NCBI GenBank assembly: GCA_043767025.1
Contig: JAYUHK010000232.1
Location: forward strand, 1-24,506
Length of the DNA stretch: 24,506 nucleotides
Direction: 5' to 3'
Origin: JAYUHK01 sp043767025
GTDB lineage: Bacteria > Bacteroidota > Bacteroidia > Chitinophagales > Saprospiraceae
In this document: positions 15,607 through 24,263 of the stretch, piece by piece
Numbering within the stretch: the stretch's first letter is position 1
Layout of the letters: each line of letters opens with the position of its first letter
Notes under the pieces: generated by a model
What the model was told of the DNA's origin: nothing
Databases searched by the model: none
Seen by the model: the letters and a program-made list of their open reading frames with translations, nothing else
Program-made: the position numbers and the translations under genes

Positions 15607-18600
15607 TCAAATAACGACTCGACTTTTGTTACTTGAGATTTTTTCGACTCGGATTTGAGTGCCAATTCGCTCTGTCATTTCGTGGACGTGCGAAATAACG
15701 CCTACCTTTCTTCCTTGCTGGTGCAGCCGCTCGAGTGCGTCCATTGCGATGCCGAGCGTAGCAGAATCAAGCGTTCCGAAGCCTTCATCGATAAAAAGCG
15801 ACTCGATTTTCATTCGTTTGGAGGAGAGCGAAGCCAGCCCCAACGCCAGCGATAGGGACACCAAAAAAGTTTCGCCGCCCGACAGCGTATTGACGAACCG
15901 CTCTTGGTCGCCTGCGTCGCGGTCAATCACTTTCAACGCCAACGAATCCTCTATCCGAGCGAGTTCGTACCGCTCCGCAAGGTCTTTCAGATGTCGATTG
16001 GCGAAGCCCAACAAAACATCAAGCGTGTATTGCTGTGCAACAAAACTAAATTTATCGCCGTCCTTCGAGCCAATCAAGTTGCTTAAGTTGGTCCAATTCT
16101 CGTAAGCGGGTATTTTTTCGTCTATTTCTGCCTGTTTTTCTTTGTATTGTGACTGATTTTTTTCATTTTCTTTTAATTGAGCGTCAATATCATTTTTTGT
16201 GACATGGTACAATTCGAGATTTGTTATAATTTTCTCTTTTCCCGCGCCCAATTCCTCCAAAGTCTGGTCGAGCGTTTTGAGTTTCAAATGCTCTAAAACT
16301 CGTTTTTCTCGTTCTTCAAAAGTTGCTCCTGCTGCCGTTATATCGGAGTCGAGTGCGTGAATAAAATCGCTTGTTTTTATTTGCCAGTCGTGAGAATAAG
16401 ACAAGAGTTCATCTAAATTACTTTCATTTAATATTGTATTATTTTCTGTACAATATATTGACAACCAATCACTTAGTTCATCTTTATTTTTTGATAATTG
16501 TTGTTCGCAGTCCGAAATATCTTTATTTATTTGTACCAAAGCCGACTGGAAAGTATTTAAGTTTTTTTCGATTTCGTCGGAATTTTTTTTGCAAGTTTCA
16601 AATTTTTTGTTCGCGTCTAAAATATTCTTTTTAAACTCATTTTCGACTGCTTGAACCATTCGACCTTCAAAATAATTACTGCGTTCTGTGACATATTTTG
16701 TCTTTTCGTCGCTTTGCGCCTGCAATTCCGTCATAACCTGCGATTCCGAGAGCGCAGCGTCCGAAAGTAGTGACTTCAATCCGTTCAAATTAGCTGTTTC
16801 GAGCTTGATTTGGTTTTGGAGATTGTAGATTTTATCTATTTTATTTTTCCATTCCTGTGCGAAATTTTTTATTTTTTCGCCGAAAGAAATTGCATCTGCT
16901 TTCCAATTTTTGGTCCAGTCAGCATTATTGAAAAATGGATTCAGTTCATTGATTATTTTTTCTATTTCAGCATCAGATTGTGACAAATTTTCTCTCAAAC
17001 GTTTTTCCTCCTTTTTGGACGCTTCCCAATCTCGTGATGTGTCTTTTATCTGCGTTTGGAGCGCAGCCAAATCTTTTTCTAACTGTTCGATTTTCTCTTT
17101 TTCGCTGCGATAGTTTTTTTCTAAAATTTCACACAACTCAATCTCTTTTTTATTCGCATCTATCTGATTATCAACAGTTTGTATTCTTTTTTCTAACCAC
17201 GATTTTTGCTCGCTCAAAGGCAATTCGTAATATTCTGCTTCCAGATTACAGGCTTTCCAATCGAGTTCGCGACGCTCAACTTCGAGTTTTTTGTCTGCCA
17301 TTTCTTGCTGCGAGCGCATCTGATTTTGAGCCAAATTCTTACAATCTTGCTCCAACTGATTTTTTTGAGTAAAAACTGCCTGATAAGCTGCGTCAGCAGC
17401 TTTAGATTCCGCTTCTAAAAGTAAAAATATATTTGTAAACTCTTGATTGTCAGTAGAATATTCGTGGTGAACGCTGCCGCAAACTGGACAAGGCGCATCT
17501 TTCGTCAAATTAGAACGGAGAATTTGGACATTTTTTCCGGCTTCTATCTGTGCTTTCTTCAGTAATTGTTGTGACTGTTCTTTTTTCGCATTTTTTTCTA
17601 AAAACTCTTTTTCTAATGCCAATAATTTTTCAGTTTTTAACGTCAATTCGGATTGATTTTTAGAAAAATTTTCGTTAATTCTTGTCCAATCGTGTCGTTT
17701 TATTTCTAAAATATTCCAACAGTTTTGCGTTTGTAGAAATGTATTTTTTTCGTCTGAAAGACTTTGCGCCTGCTTCCTCAAACTAATCATCGAAACAGCT
17801 TGAAATTGTTTTTCCAACGTCCGATAGTGTTCAGTTTGCGTTTGTAGGCTTATTTTTTTTTGCGCTTCGCTTTCTTTTTGCGCTTTCAAAGCGGTTGCAA
17901 AGTGGTCAATTTTCGCTATTTCGGTATTTAATTTTTTAGTATTATCGTCTTTTTGTGACAAAAAACGGTTTGCTTCCGATAGCTTTGAGTCAATAGTTTG
18001 GATATTTTCGGCGATTGCTTTGCGCTTTTCGTGGTCATTTTTCCATTTTTCTTCTTCTTGCAGCAAAATATTCAGCCCAATAATTTCTTTTTCTTTCGCT
18101 TCTACCGCTTTATTTTGAGCTTCTTTTTTGTAGGTAGCAGCATTTTTTTCACTCGTTTTCACAGCGATTTGCTTCGCCAACTCCTCCAACTTAACATCTA
18201 ATTTTTTTGCTGCGTCAAGTTGTGGTTTGGCGTTTTCTTCTTTGGTTGTATGCTCAGAAAGCGATATTTCACTCGTTTTTAGTTCATTCTTGGCGACTTC
18301 GAGTTGGGCGGAGGTTTCGATAATTTTTTGAATGTAATTAACTTTTTCTATAGTTTTTTTGTCAAAACGTTCAGTCACATTTTTTTTATTCTGGACTAAA
18401 ATTTTTGCGTTTTGGACAGACTGAATTTTTTGAAATAAAATAATTTTATCTTCATTTCGTGACTTTTTTTCTTTGGCTTCGATCAGCCTTTTTTGGGCTT
18501 CAGCTTGTTCAGTTTTAAACTTTTCAAAATCTTGAGTCCATTTTATCTCCGTTTCGTATTGTTTTTTTTCTACCTCCAACTCTGCGATTTTTTGCTTCCA

Positions 18601-19323
18601 GTTTGCCGATTCTTCTATTTTTAGCACCGACTCATCTGCCGACAAAAGCGTAATATCTTTCAACTTCGACTCCAAAAACGTTTTTTCCGTATTCAATTTT
18701 TTGTGTATTTCGTACACTTTTTTTGAAATACGGCTGTAGCTTTCGTCGCCCATAAGTTTTTCTAACAAGGCAGCTTTTTCGTTCTTGTCTGCTCTCAAAA
18801 ACGCAGTAAAATCCCCTTGTGGCAACAAAACAGAGCGCGTGAATTGCTCAAAACTCAATCCAATTATTCGCTCAATTTCCTTGCGAGCTGCGTCTTTTTT
18901 ACCTGAAAAAATCGTATCTGTATCCAAATTTAGCAGTTCAGTCGTGTCTTCTTGGATAGAGCCGTCGGTCTTGTTGCGCGCTCGCCGCACCGACCAGCGC
19001 GCACGCTGCCGAGAGTCGTCCATTGCCACAAAATCTACTTCCGCAAAACCCTCCGCAGCATATCTCCGCAAAATATTTCGCACACTATTCTCGCGAAGAT
19101 TCTCATTATCTGATAATTTTAGTTCATTATTTCCCTTTACGTGACGGGGTGTTTTGGCAAATAAAGCCAAACAAAGCGCGTCCAACAGAGTAGATTTTCC
19201 TGCGCCAGTCGCACCAGTGATGCTAAAAATGCCAGCCGAAAGTAGCGGCTCTTTTGTAAAATCTATCTCAAATTCTTCTTCCAAAGACGCTAAATTTTTT
19301 CCGCGTATAGCCAATATTTTCAT
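15607..19323 (-). CDS. sbcC: SbcC, ATPase/coiled-coil subunit of the SbcCD nuclease (Rad50 family)
   Basis: SbcC with SbcD forms an Mre11-Rad50-type complex that cuts hairpins and protein-blocked DNA ends. The 1238-residue protein has Walker A GATGAGKST (37-45), the Q-loop in VLLPQGDFTAFL (165-176), two very long Lys/Glu-rich coiled-coil arms, and a zinc hook CPVCGSVHH (612-620) at the apex. The ABC signature LSGGE lies at 1147-1151, Walker B SLFIDE at 1175-1180, and the H-loop ISHVHEM at 1210-1216. All ATPase motifs are intact. It starts 30 nt after the sbcD stop, so the two form an operon. The coiled-coil coding region is strongly AT-rich. Confidence 0.96.
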   Translation of the reverse strand: MKILAIRGKNLASLEEEFEIDFTKEPLLSAGIFSITGATGAGKSTLLDALCLALFAKTPRHVKGNNELKLSDNENLRENSVRNILRRYAAEGFAEVDFVAMDDSRQRARWSVRRARNKTDGSIQEDTTELLNLDTDTIFSGKKDAARKEIERIIGLSFEQFTRSVLLPQGDFTAFLRADKNEKAALLEKLMGDESYSRISKKVYEIHKKLNTEKTFLESKLKDITLLSADESVLKIEESANWKQKIAELEVEKKQYETEIKWTQDFEKFKTEQAEAQKRLIEAKEKKSRNEDKIILFQKIQSVQNAKILVQNKKNVTERFDKKTIEKVNYIQKIIETSAQLEVAKNELKTSEISLSEHTTKEENAKPQLDAAKKLDVKLEELAKQIAVKTSEKNAATYKKEAQNKAVEAKEKEIIGLNILLQEEEKWKNDHEKRKAIAENIQTIDSKLSEANRFLSQKDDNTKKLNTEIAKIDHFATALKAQKESEAQKKISLQTQTEHYRTLEKQFQAVSMISLRKQAQSLSDEKNTFLQTQNCWNILEIKRHDWTRINENFSKNQSELTLKTEKLLALEKEFLEKNAKKEQSQQLLKKAQIEAGKNVQILRSNLTKDAPCPVCGSVHHEYSTDNQEFTNIFLLLEAESKAADAAYQAVFTQKNQLEQDCKNLAQNQMRSQQEMADKKLEVERRELDWKACNLEAEYYELPLSEQKSWLEKRIQTVDNQIDANKKEIELCEILEKNYRSEKEKIEQLEKDLAALQTQIKDTSRDWEASKKEEKRLRENLSQSDAEIEKIINELNPFFNNADWTKNWKADAISFGEKIKNFAQEWKNKIDKIYNLQNQIKLETANLNGLKSLLSDAALSESQVMTELQAQSDEKTKYVTERSNYFEGRMVQAVENEFKKNILDANKKFETCKKNSDEIEKNLNTFQSALVQINKDISDCEQQLSKNKDELSDWLSIYCTENNTILNESNLDELLSYSHDWQIKTSDFIHALDSDITAAGATFEEREKRVLEHLKLKTLDQTLEELGAGKEKIITNLELYHVTKNDIDAQLKENEKNQSQYKEKQAEIDEKIPAYENWTNLSNLIGSKDGDKFSFVAQQYTLDVLLGFANRHLKDLAERYELARIEDSLALKVIDRDAGDQERFVNTLSGGETFLVSLSLALGLASLSSKRMKIESLFIDEGFGTLDSATLGIAMDALERLHQQGRKVGVISHVHEMTERIGTQIRVEKISSNKSRVVI

Positions 19324-19353
19324 ACAAATTTTTTATAAAAAAAGTAAATTTTG

Positions 19354-20595
19354 TTACATGGATTCTGCAAGAACTTCCTGCTCGACTTGCCTAAAAATCT
19401 CAAGCAAATCCGCAGAAATTTCGGAAGAATATTTCTTTTGGTAGTATTTTATAAAAATATCTATCGGCTTTAGATTTTCTAATTCTTCTTGTTTTTGTGA
19501 CGTATTATTTTCGTGGTCAGGGCGTTTTGGAATTTGTGATTTTACGCTCACCAATCGTACATTTTTGCCCAAAAGTGCGGTTTCTACTTTGTGTCTCAAT
19601 GCTGGCTCGGGCGCATCTACCGCAACGCGGACTTCGAGATAAGGAAATAATTTTTTATCTTCTTGATTTACAACAAGTTGTGTGAGTTTGTTGCTTGGCG
19701 TATTCAATTCCTCCAAAGTCAAGTCGATATGAAGCAACTGGACGACAACGGGTATTTCGATGCATCGGAAATTTTCAATTTTTTCATTTTTTATCTCAAA
19801 CGTGACAACCTGATGTTTGTAATTCTTTTCAGAAAAAGACATCGGGAGCGGACTTCCTGCATAGCGCACATTTTCTCGACCGCCTACTTTTTGTGCTTTG
19901 TGGATATGCCCAAGAGCGGTATAAATAATTTTTTCATCAAAAATTGTGACAGGAACGTGGTCTAATCCGCCCACCGTTTGCCGTTCACTTTTGTCGCCAC
20001 TCGAAAGTTCTGCTTTCAAAGTATGTAAATGTCCCATTGCCAGAATCGTTTGCCCTTCTTCTTTTTTCGCTAAAGCGCGCTGATATGCCGCTTGGTAAAG
20101 TGCCGCAACGCCCGCCGAATAAGGATTTTCGGCATCTGAAACGCTCGGATATTCCCCCAAATGAAGGTAAGGAATGGCAATACACCAAGCTGCGACCTCG
20201 CCCGAAGCGGACTTCAAAGGAATGATAAGTGACTGATAATCAATCTCTTTGGCTTCAGTTTTATTTATTTTTCCCACTATGTGGATATTGGTGTTTTCGA
20301 GGAGCGGAATGGGAGCTTCCAATCGAGTGGGAGAGTCGTGGTTGCCCGCAATAATCACGATTTGAAGCGTCGGGCGCACGCGAACTGCCTCCATCAAAAA
20401 TTGGTAGAACAAACGTATCGAAGTCGCCGACGGATTAGAAACGTCGAACACATCGCCCGCCATTAATAAGACATCAATTTCTTCGGTTTTTAGGGTTTCT
20501 AACAACCAGTTTAGGAATTTTTGATGCTCAAAAGAGCGGTCAAAGTCGTAAAAAATCTGTCCAATATGCCAGTCGGCAGTGTGTAGTATTTTCAA
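19354..20595 (-). CDS. sbcD: SbcD, nuclease subunit of SbcCD (Mre11 family)
   Basis: SbcD is the Mn-dependent nuclease partner of SbcC. I place the start at a TTG (20593-20595), giving MKILHTADWHIGQ and 413 residues, because family members begin almost exactly there. A further upstream TTG at 20652 would add 19 residues with no family match. Metallophosphatase motifs are DWH (Asp8, His10), GDVFD (47-51), GNHD (84-87), GHLH (188-191) and GHIH (229-232), all intact. A C-terminal DNA-binding/capping region follows. sbcC is 30 nt downstream. No full-consensus promoter was seen upstream in the divergent intergenic region. Confidence 0.95.
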   Translation of the reverse strand: MKILHTADWHIGQIFYDFDRSFEHQKFLNWLLETLKTEEIDVLLMAGDVFDVSNPSATSIRLFYQFLMEAVRVRPTLQIVIIAGNHDSPTRLEAPIPLLENTNIHIVGKINKTEAKEIDYQSLIIPLKSASGEVAAWCIAIPYLHLGEYPSVSDAENPYSAGVAALYQAAYQRALAKKEEGQTILAMGHLHTLKAELSSGDKSERQTVGGLDHVPVTIFDEKIIYTALGHIHKAQKVGGRENVRYAGSPLPMSFSEKNYKHQVVTFEIKNEKIENFRCIEIPVVVQLLHIDLTLEELNTPSNKLTQLVVNQEDKKLFPYLEVRVAVDAPEPALRHKVETALLGKNVRLVSVKSQIPKRPDHENNTSQKQEELENLKPIDIFIKYYQKKYSSEISADLLEIFRQVEQEVLAESM

Positions 20596-20760
20596 AGTCA
20601 GTAATTGTAGTAAGTAAAATAACGGATGCGAAGTTACTCGATTATTGGACAATTAAATGCTACTTTGGATAAAAAATATTCTAAAATCATACAAATAGAA
20701 CAGATGTTTTTTTGGAATTTTAATTATTTTTAAACAAATGGAAACTTTTTTTAAAAATAA

Positions 20761-20792
20761 TTTGTTCGCTAAATTATACTTTCATATATTTA
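20761..20792 (+). promoter_or_regulatory. Candidate promoter for the 20840 gene
   Basis: TTTG (20761-20764), a 20-bp spacer and TATATTTA (20785-20792) match the Bacteroidota consensus except for the last base of the -7 box. The predicted leader is about 40 nt. The rest of the 20596-20839 gap is AT-rich with nothing else recognised. Confidence 0.45.
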
Positions 20793-20839
20793 CGCCGTAA
20801 TTATATTTTATTTATTAACAGTTTAAATTTTTATTGAAA

Positions 20840-21529
20840 ATGAAAAAATTTTACTTTTTGTCTTTGTTTTTAGTGCTTGCCGCTTCACTTCAAGCGGTCA
20901 CTGTGACGTTGCGCGTGGACATGGTCGGCGTGACGGTTTCTTCTGCTGGCGTTTTCGCTGCGGGTAACTTCCAAGTTGCTGCTGGCGGTGCTGCGGATTG
21001 GACACCGGGTGTGGTACAACTTACCAGACAAGGTACTACCACTGTGTACTTTAAAGTGGTCACTTTGCCTGCGGGTTCGTATGAGTTCAAGTTCTTGAAC
21101 GGCTCGAATGGTGTAGGTCAGTGGCAAGATCCGGGTGGCGCACAGTTGAGCGAGCAAGGTGTTACTGCCGCTTGCGGTGCTAACGGCAATCGCACGATTA
21201 CTGTTCCGAACTCTGCAACTTACTTCGTACCGATGTACAAGTATGACACTTGCAATCTTTCTCCGTTGAGCAATGACGAAACGGCTTTGAATGTAAGTGT
21301 GAGCGTCAGCCCAAACCCGATGAGCAACTACACGTTGGTCGCAATCGGAGGCAACGCATCTTACACAGTCACAATGTCTAACGTGTTGGGACAAACTGTC
21401 CGTACTTTCTTGGAAGTTACGGAAGGTGAAGTTCGCATCGCTCGCGAAGGCTTAAATTCAGGAATTTATTTTCTGAATATTCGCAACCGCGAAGGCAAAT
21501 TCACTACCCAAAAATTGGTAGTTGAGTAA
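20840..21529 (+). CDS. Secreted T9SS cargo with one carbohydrate-binding-like beta domain
   Basis: The 229-residue precursor has a signal peptide (about 1-19, MKKFYFLSLFLVLAASLQA). A single beta-sandwich domain (20-140) follows, resembling the starch-binding/E-set modules seen in secreted Bacteroidota proteins: VTLRVDM, GVFAAGNFQ, LPAGSYEFKFLNG, and a likely disulfide between Cys112 and Cys138. The end (about 156-229) is a type A T9SS sorting domain with VSPNPMSNYT, VLGQTVRTF, SGIYFLNI and KLVVE. No catalytic domain is present. It may bind glycans at the cell surface or outside the cell, but the ligand is unknown. A TTG six bases upstream is a less likely start. The gene is richer in GC than the coiled-coil and intergenic sequence to its left. 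Confidence 0.85.
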   Translation: MKKFYFLSLFLVLAASLQAVTVTLRVDMVGVTVSSAGVFAAGNFQVAAGGAADWTPGVVQLTRQGTTTVYFKVVTLPAGSYEFKFLNGSNGVGQWQDPGGAQLSEQGVTAACGANGNRTITVPNSATYFVPMYKYDTCNLSPLSNDETALNVSVSVSPNPMSNYTLVAIGGNASYTVTMSNVLGQTVRTFLEVTEGEVRIAREGLNSGIYFLNIRNREGKFTTQKLVVE

Positions 21530-21554
21530 GCTCCAAATTCAGTGAAAGCACAAT

Positions 21555-21595
21555 AAAAAGTGCGGCTCGTTCATTAGTGACGAGTCGCACTTTTT
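21555..21595 (+). terminator. Terminator after the 20840 gene
   Basis: A 16-bp stem (21555-21570 with 21580-21595) with one G-U pair on the plus-strand transcript and a 9-nt loop is followed by a run of T to 21598. It lies 25 bp past the stop codon. Confidence 0.9.
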
Positions 21596-21666
21596 TTTAT
21601 TGGAAGAAAATAAATACGTCTAAAATTCGAGCATCTTATTTTTTCTTCATTCCAAAACAATATTCT

Positions 21667-21698
21667 TTTAAATAAATAGTTTCGTTTTCCTAACTTTG
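21667..21698 (+). promoter_or_regulatory. Candidate promoter for the 21767 gene
   Basis: TAACTTTG (21691-21698), followed by C, is a full match to the Bacteroidota -7 box. TTTA (21667-21670), one base from TTTG, lies 20 bp upstream. The leader would be about 65 nt. The gene therefore has its own promoter after the preceding terminator. Confidence 0.6.
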
Positions 21699-21766
21699 CG
21701 TTTTAAGAATATTTATAAAATAAACCAACCATTTTTCAGTTTTATTTTCCTAATCAAATAAATACC

Positions 21767-24196
21767 ATGTCAAAGATTTTTATCAAAAGTTTAGTTGCTG
21801 TTTTTCTTTTTCTCAACAGCTTTGTTGTTTTTTCGCAAAATATTACCAATCAAAATATCACGTTTCGCTCGAAAATGACTTTTCCGGGACAGACGCTTGC
21901 GAATATTTGTGGCTGGGCGAGCAACGGACGGGAGTACGCTATTTGCGGTGGTTCGAAAGGTACGATTTTCGTAGATGTCACCAATCCTGATACGATAGCG
22001 CAAATCGTTTCTATTCCGGGAGTGAATAATCTTTGGAAAGAAATCAAAACCTACAAGCATTTTGCTTACGTCACCACCGAAGGCGGCGGCGGTTTGCAAA
22101 TAATTGACATGAGCAATCTCCCAAGCACCAATCTGCTGCACCACAACTATACAGGCAACGGCAGTATCGCAGGGCAACTCGGTAAAATCCACTCGCTCCA
22201 CATTGATACGCTCAAAGGGTTCGTCTATCTTTACGGAGCGACGGGCTTGGCAAACGGCGGCGCAGTAGTGCTTGACCTCAATGCCGACCCTTACAATCCT
22301 ACTTACGCTGGGCAATACAACACGGATTATATCCACGACGGCTTTGTGGTGAATGATACCCTTTACGGCAGCCATATTTATGGCGGCTATTTTTCGGTCA
22401 TTGATTTTAGAAATAAAAGCAATCCAATCGTGTTGGCTACGCAAAATACACCCCAAAATTTTACGCACAACACTTGGCTCACCACTGACCACAAAACACT
22501 TCTCTCTACCGACGAAAAAACCAATTCTTATCTTACGGCGTATGATATTTCGGACATCACGAATATCAAAGAGTTGAGCAGACTACAAGCCACGCCCGGC
22601 TCCAACTCTATCGTCCACAACACGCATATTCGCAACGACTTTGCGATTACTTCATGGTACAAAGACGGCGTGAATATCGTAGATGCGCACCGTCCTCAAA
22701 ATCTCGTGCAAGTAGGGATTTACGATACTTACAACTTTGCGGGCTACGGCAGCGGCGACGGCTTCGACGGAGCTTGGGGCGTTTATCCGTTTTTGCCGTC
22801 TGGCACTTTGGTCGTTTCTAATATTTCGGACAGCTACGACGGCGGCACGCCCGACACTGCCGCGCTTTACGTCCTCACGCCTACTTACGTCCGCGCTTGC
22901 TATTTGGAGGGAAAAATCACCGATGCCGCCAACGGACAAGCTCTCAATGGTGCAACCGTCAAAATCGTAGCCTCTAATATTTCCACCAATTCTGTTGCCA
23001 ATGGCGATTACAAAACAGGTCAAGCGACGGCGGGCGTTTTTGACGTACTGGTTTCAAAGTCAGGTTTTGCCTCCAAAATCGTTCCTGCCACGCTCGTGAA
23101 TGGACAAGTTACGGTGCTCGATGTCGCCCTCGAATCGCTGGGTACTTTGTCCGTCAATACCGTCCGCACGGTCGGCGGCGCGGCAGTTCCCAACGCCAAA
23201 GTTATTTTGAAAAATGCAACAGATGTATTTGAAATAACCACCAACGCCAACGGAACTTTTACGCAAGCTGGTTTTGCGCCCGGCATCTACACGGTCTATG
23301 CAGGAGCGTGGGGATTTCTGCACAAAGTACTGACCAACCAAACTATCGCTTCTAACTCTACCGTCACGATTACGCTCGATAAAGGATATCAAGACGACTT
23401 TATTTTTGACTTGGGTTGGACGGAAACACACGCCGCAACCTCTGGTTTTTGGACGCGCTGCGTCCCCATCGCTACGACCTATCAGCAGCAAACCGCCAAC
23501 ACAGGGGCGGACTTGCCAAATGACTTGGGCGACCAATGTTTCGTCACTGGCAATGGCGGCGGAGCAGCAGGCGACGACGATGTGGACAACGGCAGCGTGA
23601 CATTGACCTCTCCGATAATAGATTTGAGTACCTACGCCAAACCTGAATTGCGCTACACGACGTGGTTTTTCAACAGTGGCGGACAGGGCGGCGCACTCAA
23701 CGACACACTTACGGTCAGCCTCACGGACGGCAGTAACACGGTTGTTTTAGAAAAAATAAGCCAATCGGCTGGCGCGTGGCGACCAGAATCGAAGATAAAA
23801 GTAAAAGATTTTATGACTCCGACCAGTTCTATGCGATTGATTTTTACGGCAGCCGACAACGCACCCGGACATATCGTAGAAGCTGCGCTTGATGACTTTT
23901 TGGTAACGGAAGGCAGCAGTAGCAACCAAGAGTTGGGCGCGTCCGAGCTTGCGTTTGCTGCACAACCCAATCCTTTTGATAAAAATTTGACGATAAGTTA
24001 CGAGTTGAAAGAAAAAAATGCGTCCAATCTTGCGCTCCGACTTTACAACGTGCTGGGGCAAGAGTTGAGCCGCCAGACGCTTGGCAATGCAGTTGGTACG
24101 GCAGTTCTCAATACTTCGGCGTTGCCGTCGGGTGTTTATTTCGTCCGCATCGAAGCCGACGGAAGATTAAGTGCTGCGCTGAAAGTGGTCAAGTAA
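21767..24196 (+). CDS. Secreted choice-of-anchor-B/LVIVD-repeat T9SS cargo protein
   Basis: The 809-residue precursor has a signal peptide (about 1-24). A beta-propeller-like LVIVD/choice-of-anchor-B region (about 30-375) carries repeats such as GTIFVDVTNPDTIAQIVS (65-82), GLQIIDMSNLPS (109-120) and DGVNIVDAHRPQNLVQVG (300-317). Two carboxypeptidase-regulatory-like domains follow (about 378-455 and 456-540). Next is a beta-sandwich domain (about 541-715) with the pattern DLGWTETHAATSGFWTR ... QCFVTGNGGG ... DDDVDNGSVTLTSP. That pattern is familiar from the C-termini of secreted zinc carboxypeptidases, but no peptidase domain is present. The last 80 residues are a T9SS type A sorting domain (PNPFDKNLTISYEL, YNVLGQELSRQ, SGVYFVRIEADG). 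The role is unknown; a surface adhesive or scaffold function is plausible. Confidence 0.88.
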   Translation: MSKIFIKSLVAVFLFLNSFVVFSQNITNQNITFRSKMTFPGQTLANICGWASNGREYAICGGSKGTIFVDVTNPDTIAQIVSIPGVNNLWKEIKTYKHFAYVTTEGGGGLQIIDMSNLPSTNLLHHNYTGNGSIAGQLGKIHSLHIDTLKGFVYLYGATGLANGGAVVLDLNADPYNPTYAGQYNTDYIHDGFVVNDTLYGSHIYGGYFSVIDFRNKSNPIVLATQNTPQNFTHNTWLTTDHKTLLSTDEKTNSYLTAYDISDITNIKELSRLQATPGSNSIVHNTHIRNDFAITSWYKDGVNIVDAHRPQNLVQVGIYDTYNFAGYGSGDGFDGAWGVYPFLPSGTLVVSNISDSYDGGTPDTAALYVLTPTYVRACYLEGKITDAANGQALNGATVKIVASNISTNSVANGDYKTGQATAGVFDVLVSKSGFASKIVPATLVNGQVTVLDVALESLGTLSVNTVRTVGGAAVPNAKVILKNATDVFEITTNANGTFTQAGFAPGIYTVYAGAWGFLHKVLTNQTIASNSTVTITLDKGYQDDFIFDLGWTETHAATSGFWTRCVPIATTYQQQTANTGADLPNDLGDQCFVTGNGGGAAGDDDVDNGSVTLTSPIIDLSTYAKPELRYTTWFFNSGGQGGALNDTLTVSLTDGSNTVVLEKISQSAGAWRPESKIKVKDFMTPTSSMRLIFTAADNAPGHIVEAALDDFLVTEGSSSNQELGASELAFAAQPNPFDKNLTISYELKEKNASNLALRLYNVLGQELSRQTLGNAVGTAVLNTSALPSGVYFVRIEADGRLSAALKVVK

Positions 24197-24205
24197 AAAA
24201 TGTAT

Positions 24206-24263
24206 ATTTCCAACAAAAAAAAAGCTACTCCGCACTCGGAGTAGCTTTTTTTTTGTTGGAAAT
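24206..24263 (+). terminator. Terminator after the 21767 gene
   Basis: A perfect 27-bp inverted repeat (24206-24232 with 24237-24263) with a 4-nt loop contains nine A on one arm and nine T on the other. It starts 9 bp past the stop. The symmetric homopolymer runs would allow termination from both directions. Confidence 0.9.

Noticed and set aside
15607..19323. Possible misassembly or repeat array in the sbcC middle region
   Set aside because: The AT-rich, Lys/Glu-rich sequence is the normal coiled-coil arm around a central CPVC zinc hook; the reading frame is unbroken.
20885..21394. Minus-strand 169-residue frame opposite the small T9SS cargo gene
   Set aside because: It is Arg/Ser-rich with no domain, opposite a gene with signal peptide and sorting domain.
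21791..22492. Minus-strand 233-residue frame inside the LVIVD gene
   Set aside because: The plus-strand frame has a signal peptide and clear domain repeats; the minus frame has none and is a shadow.
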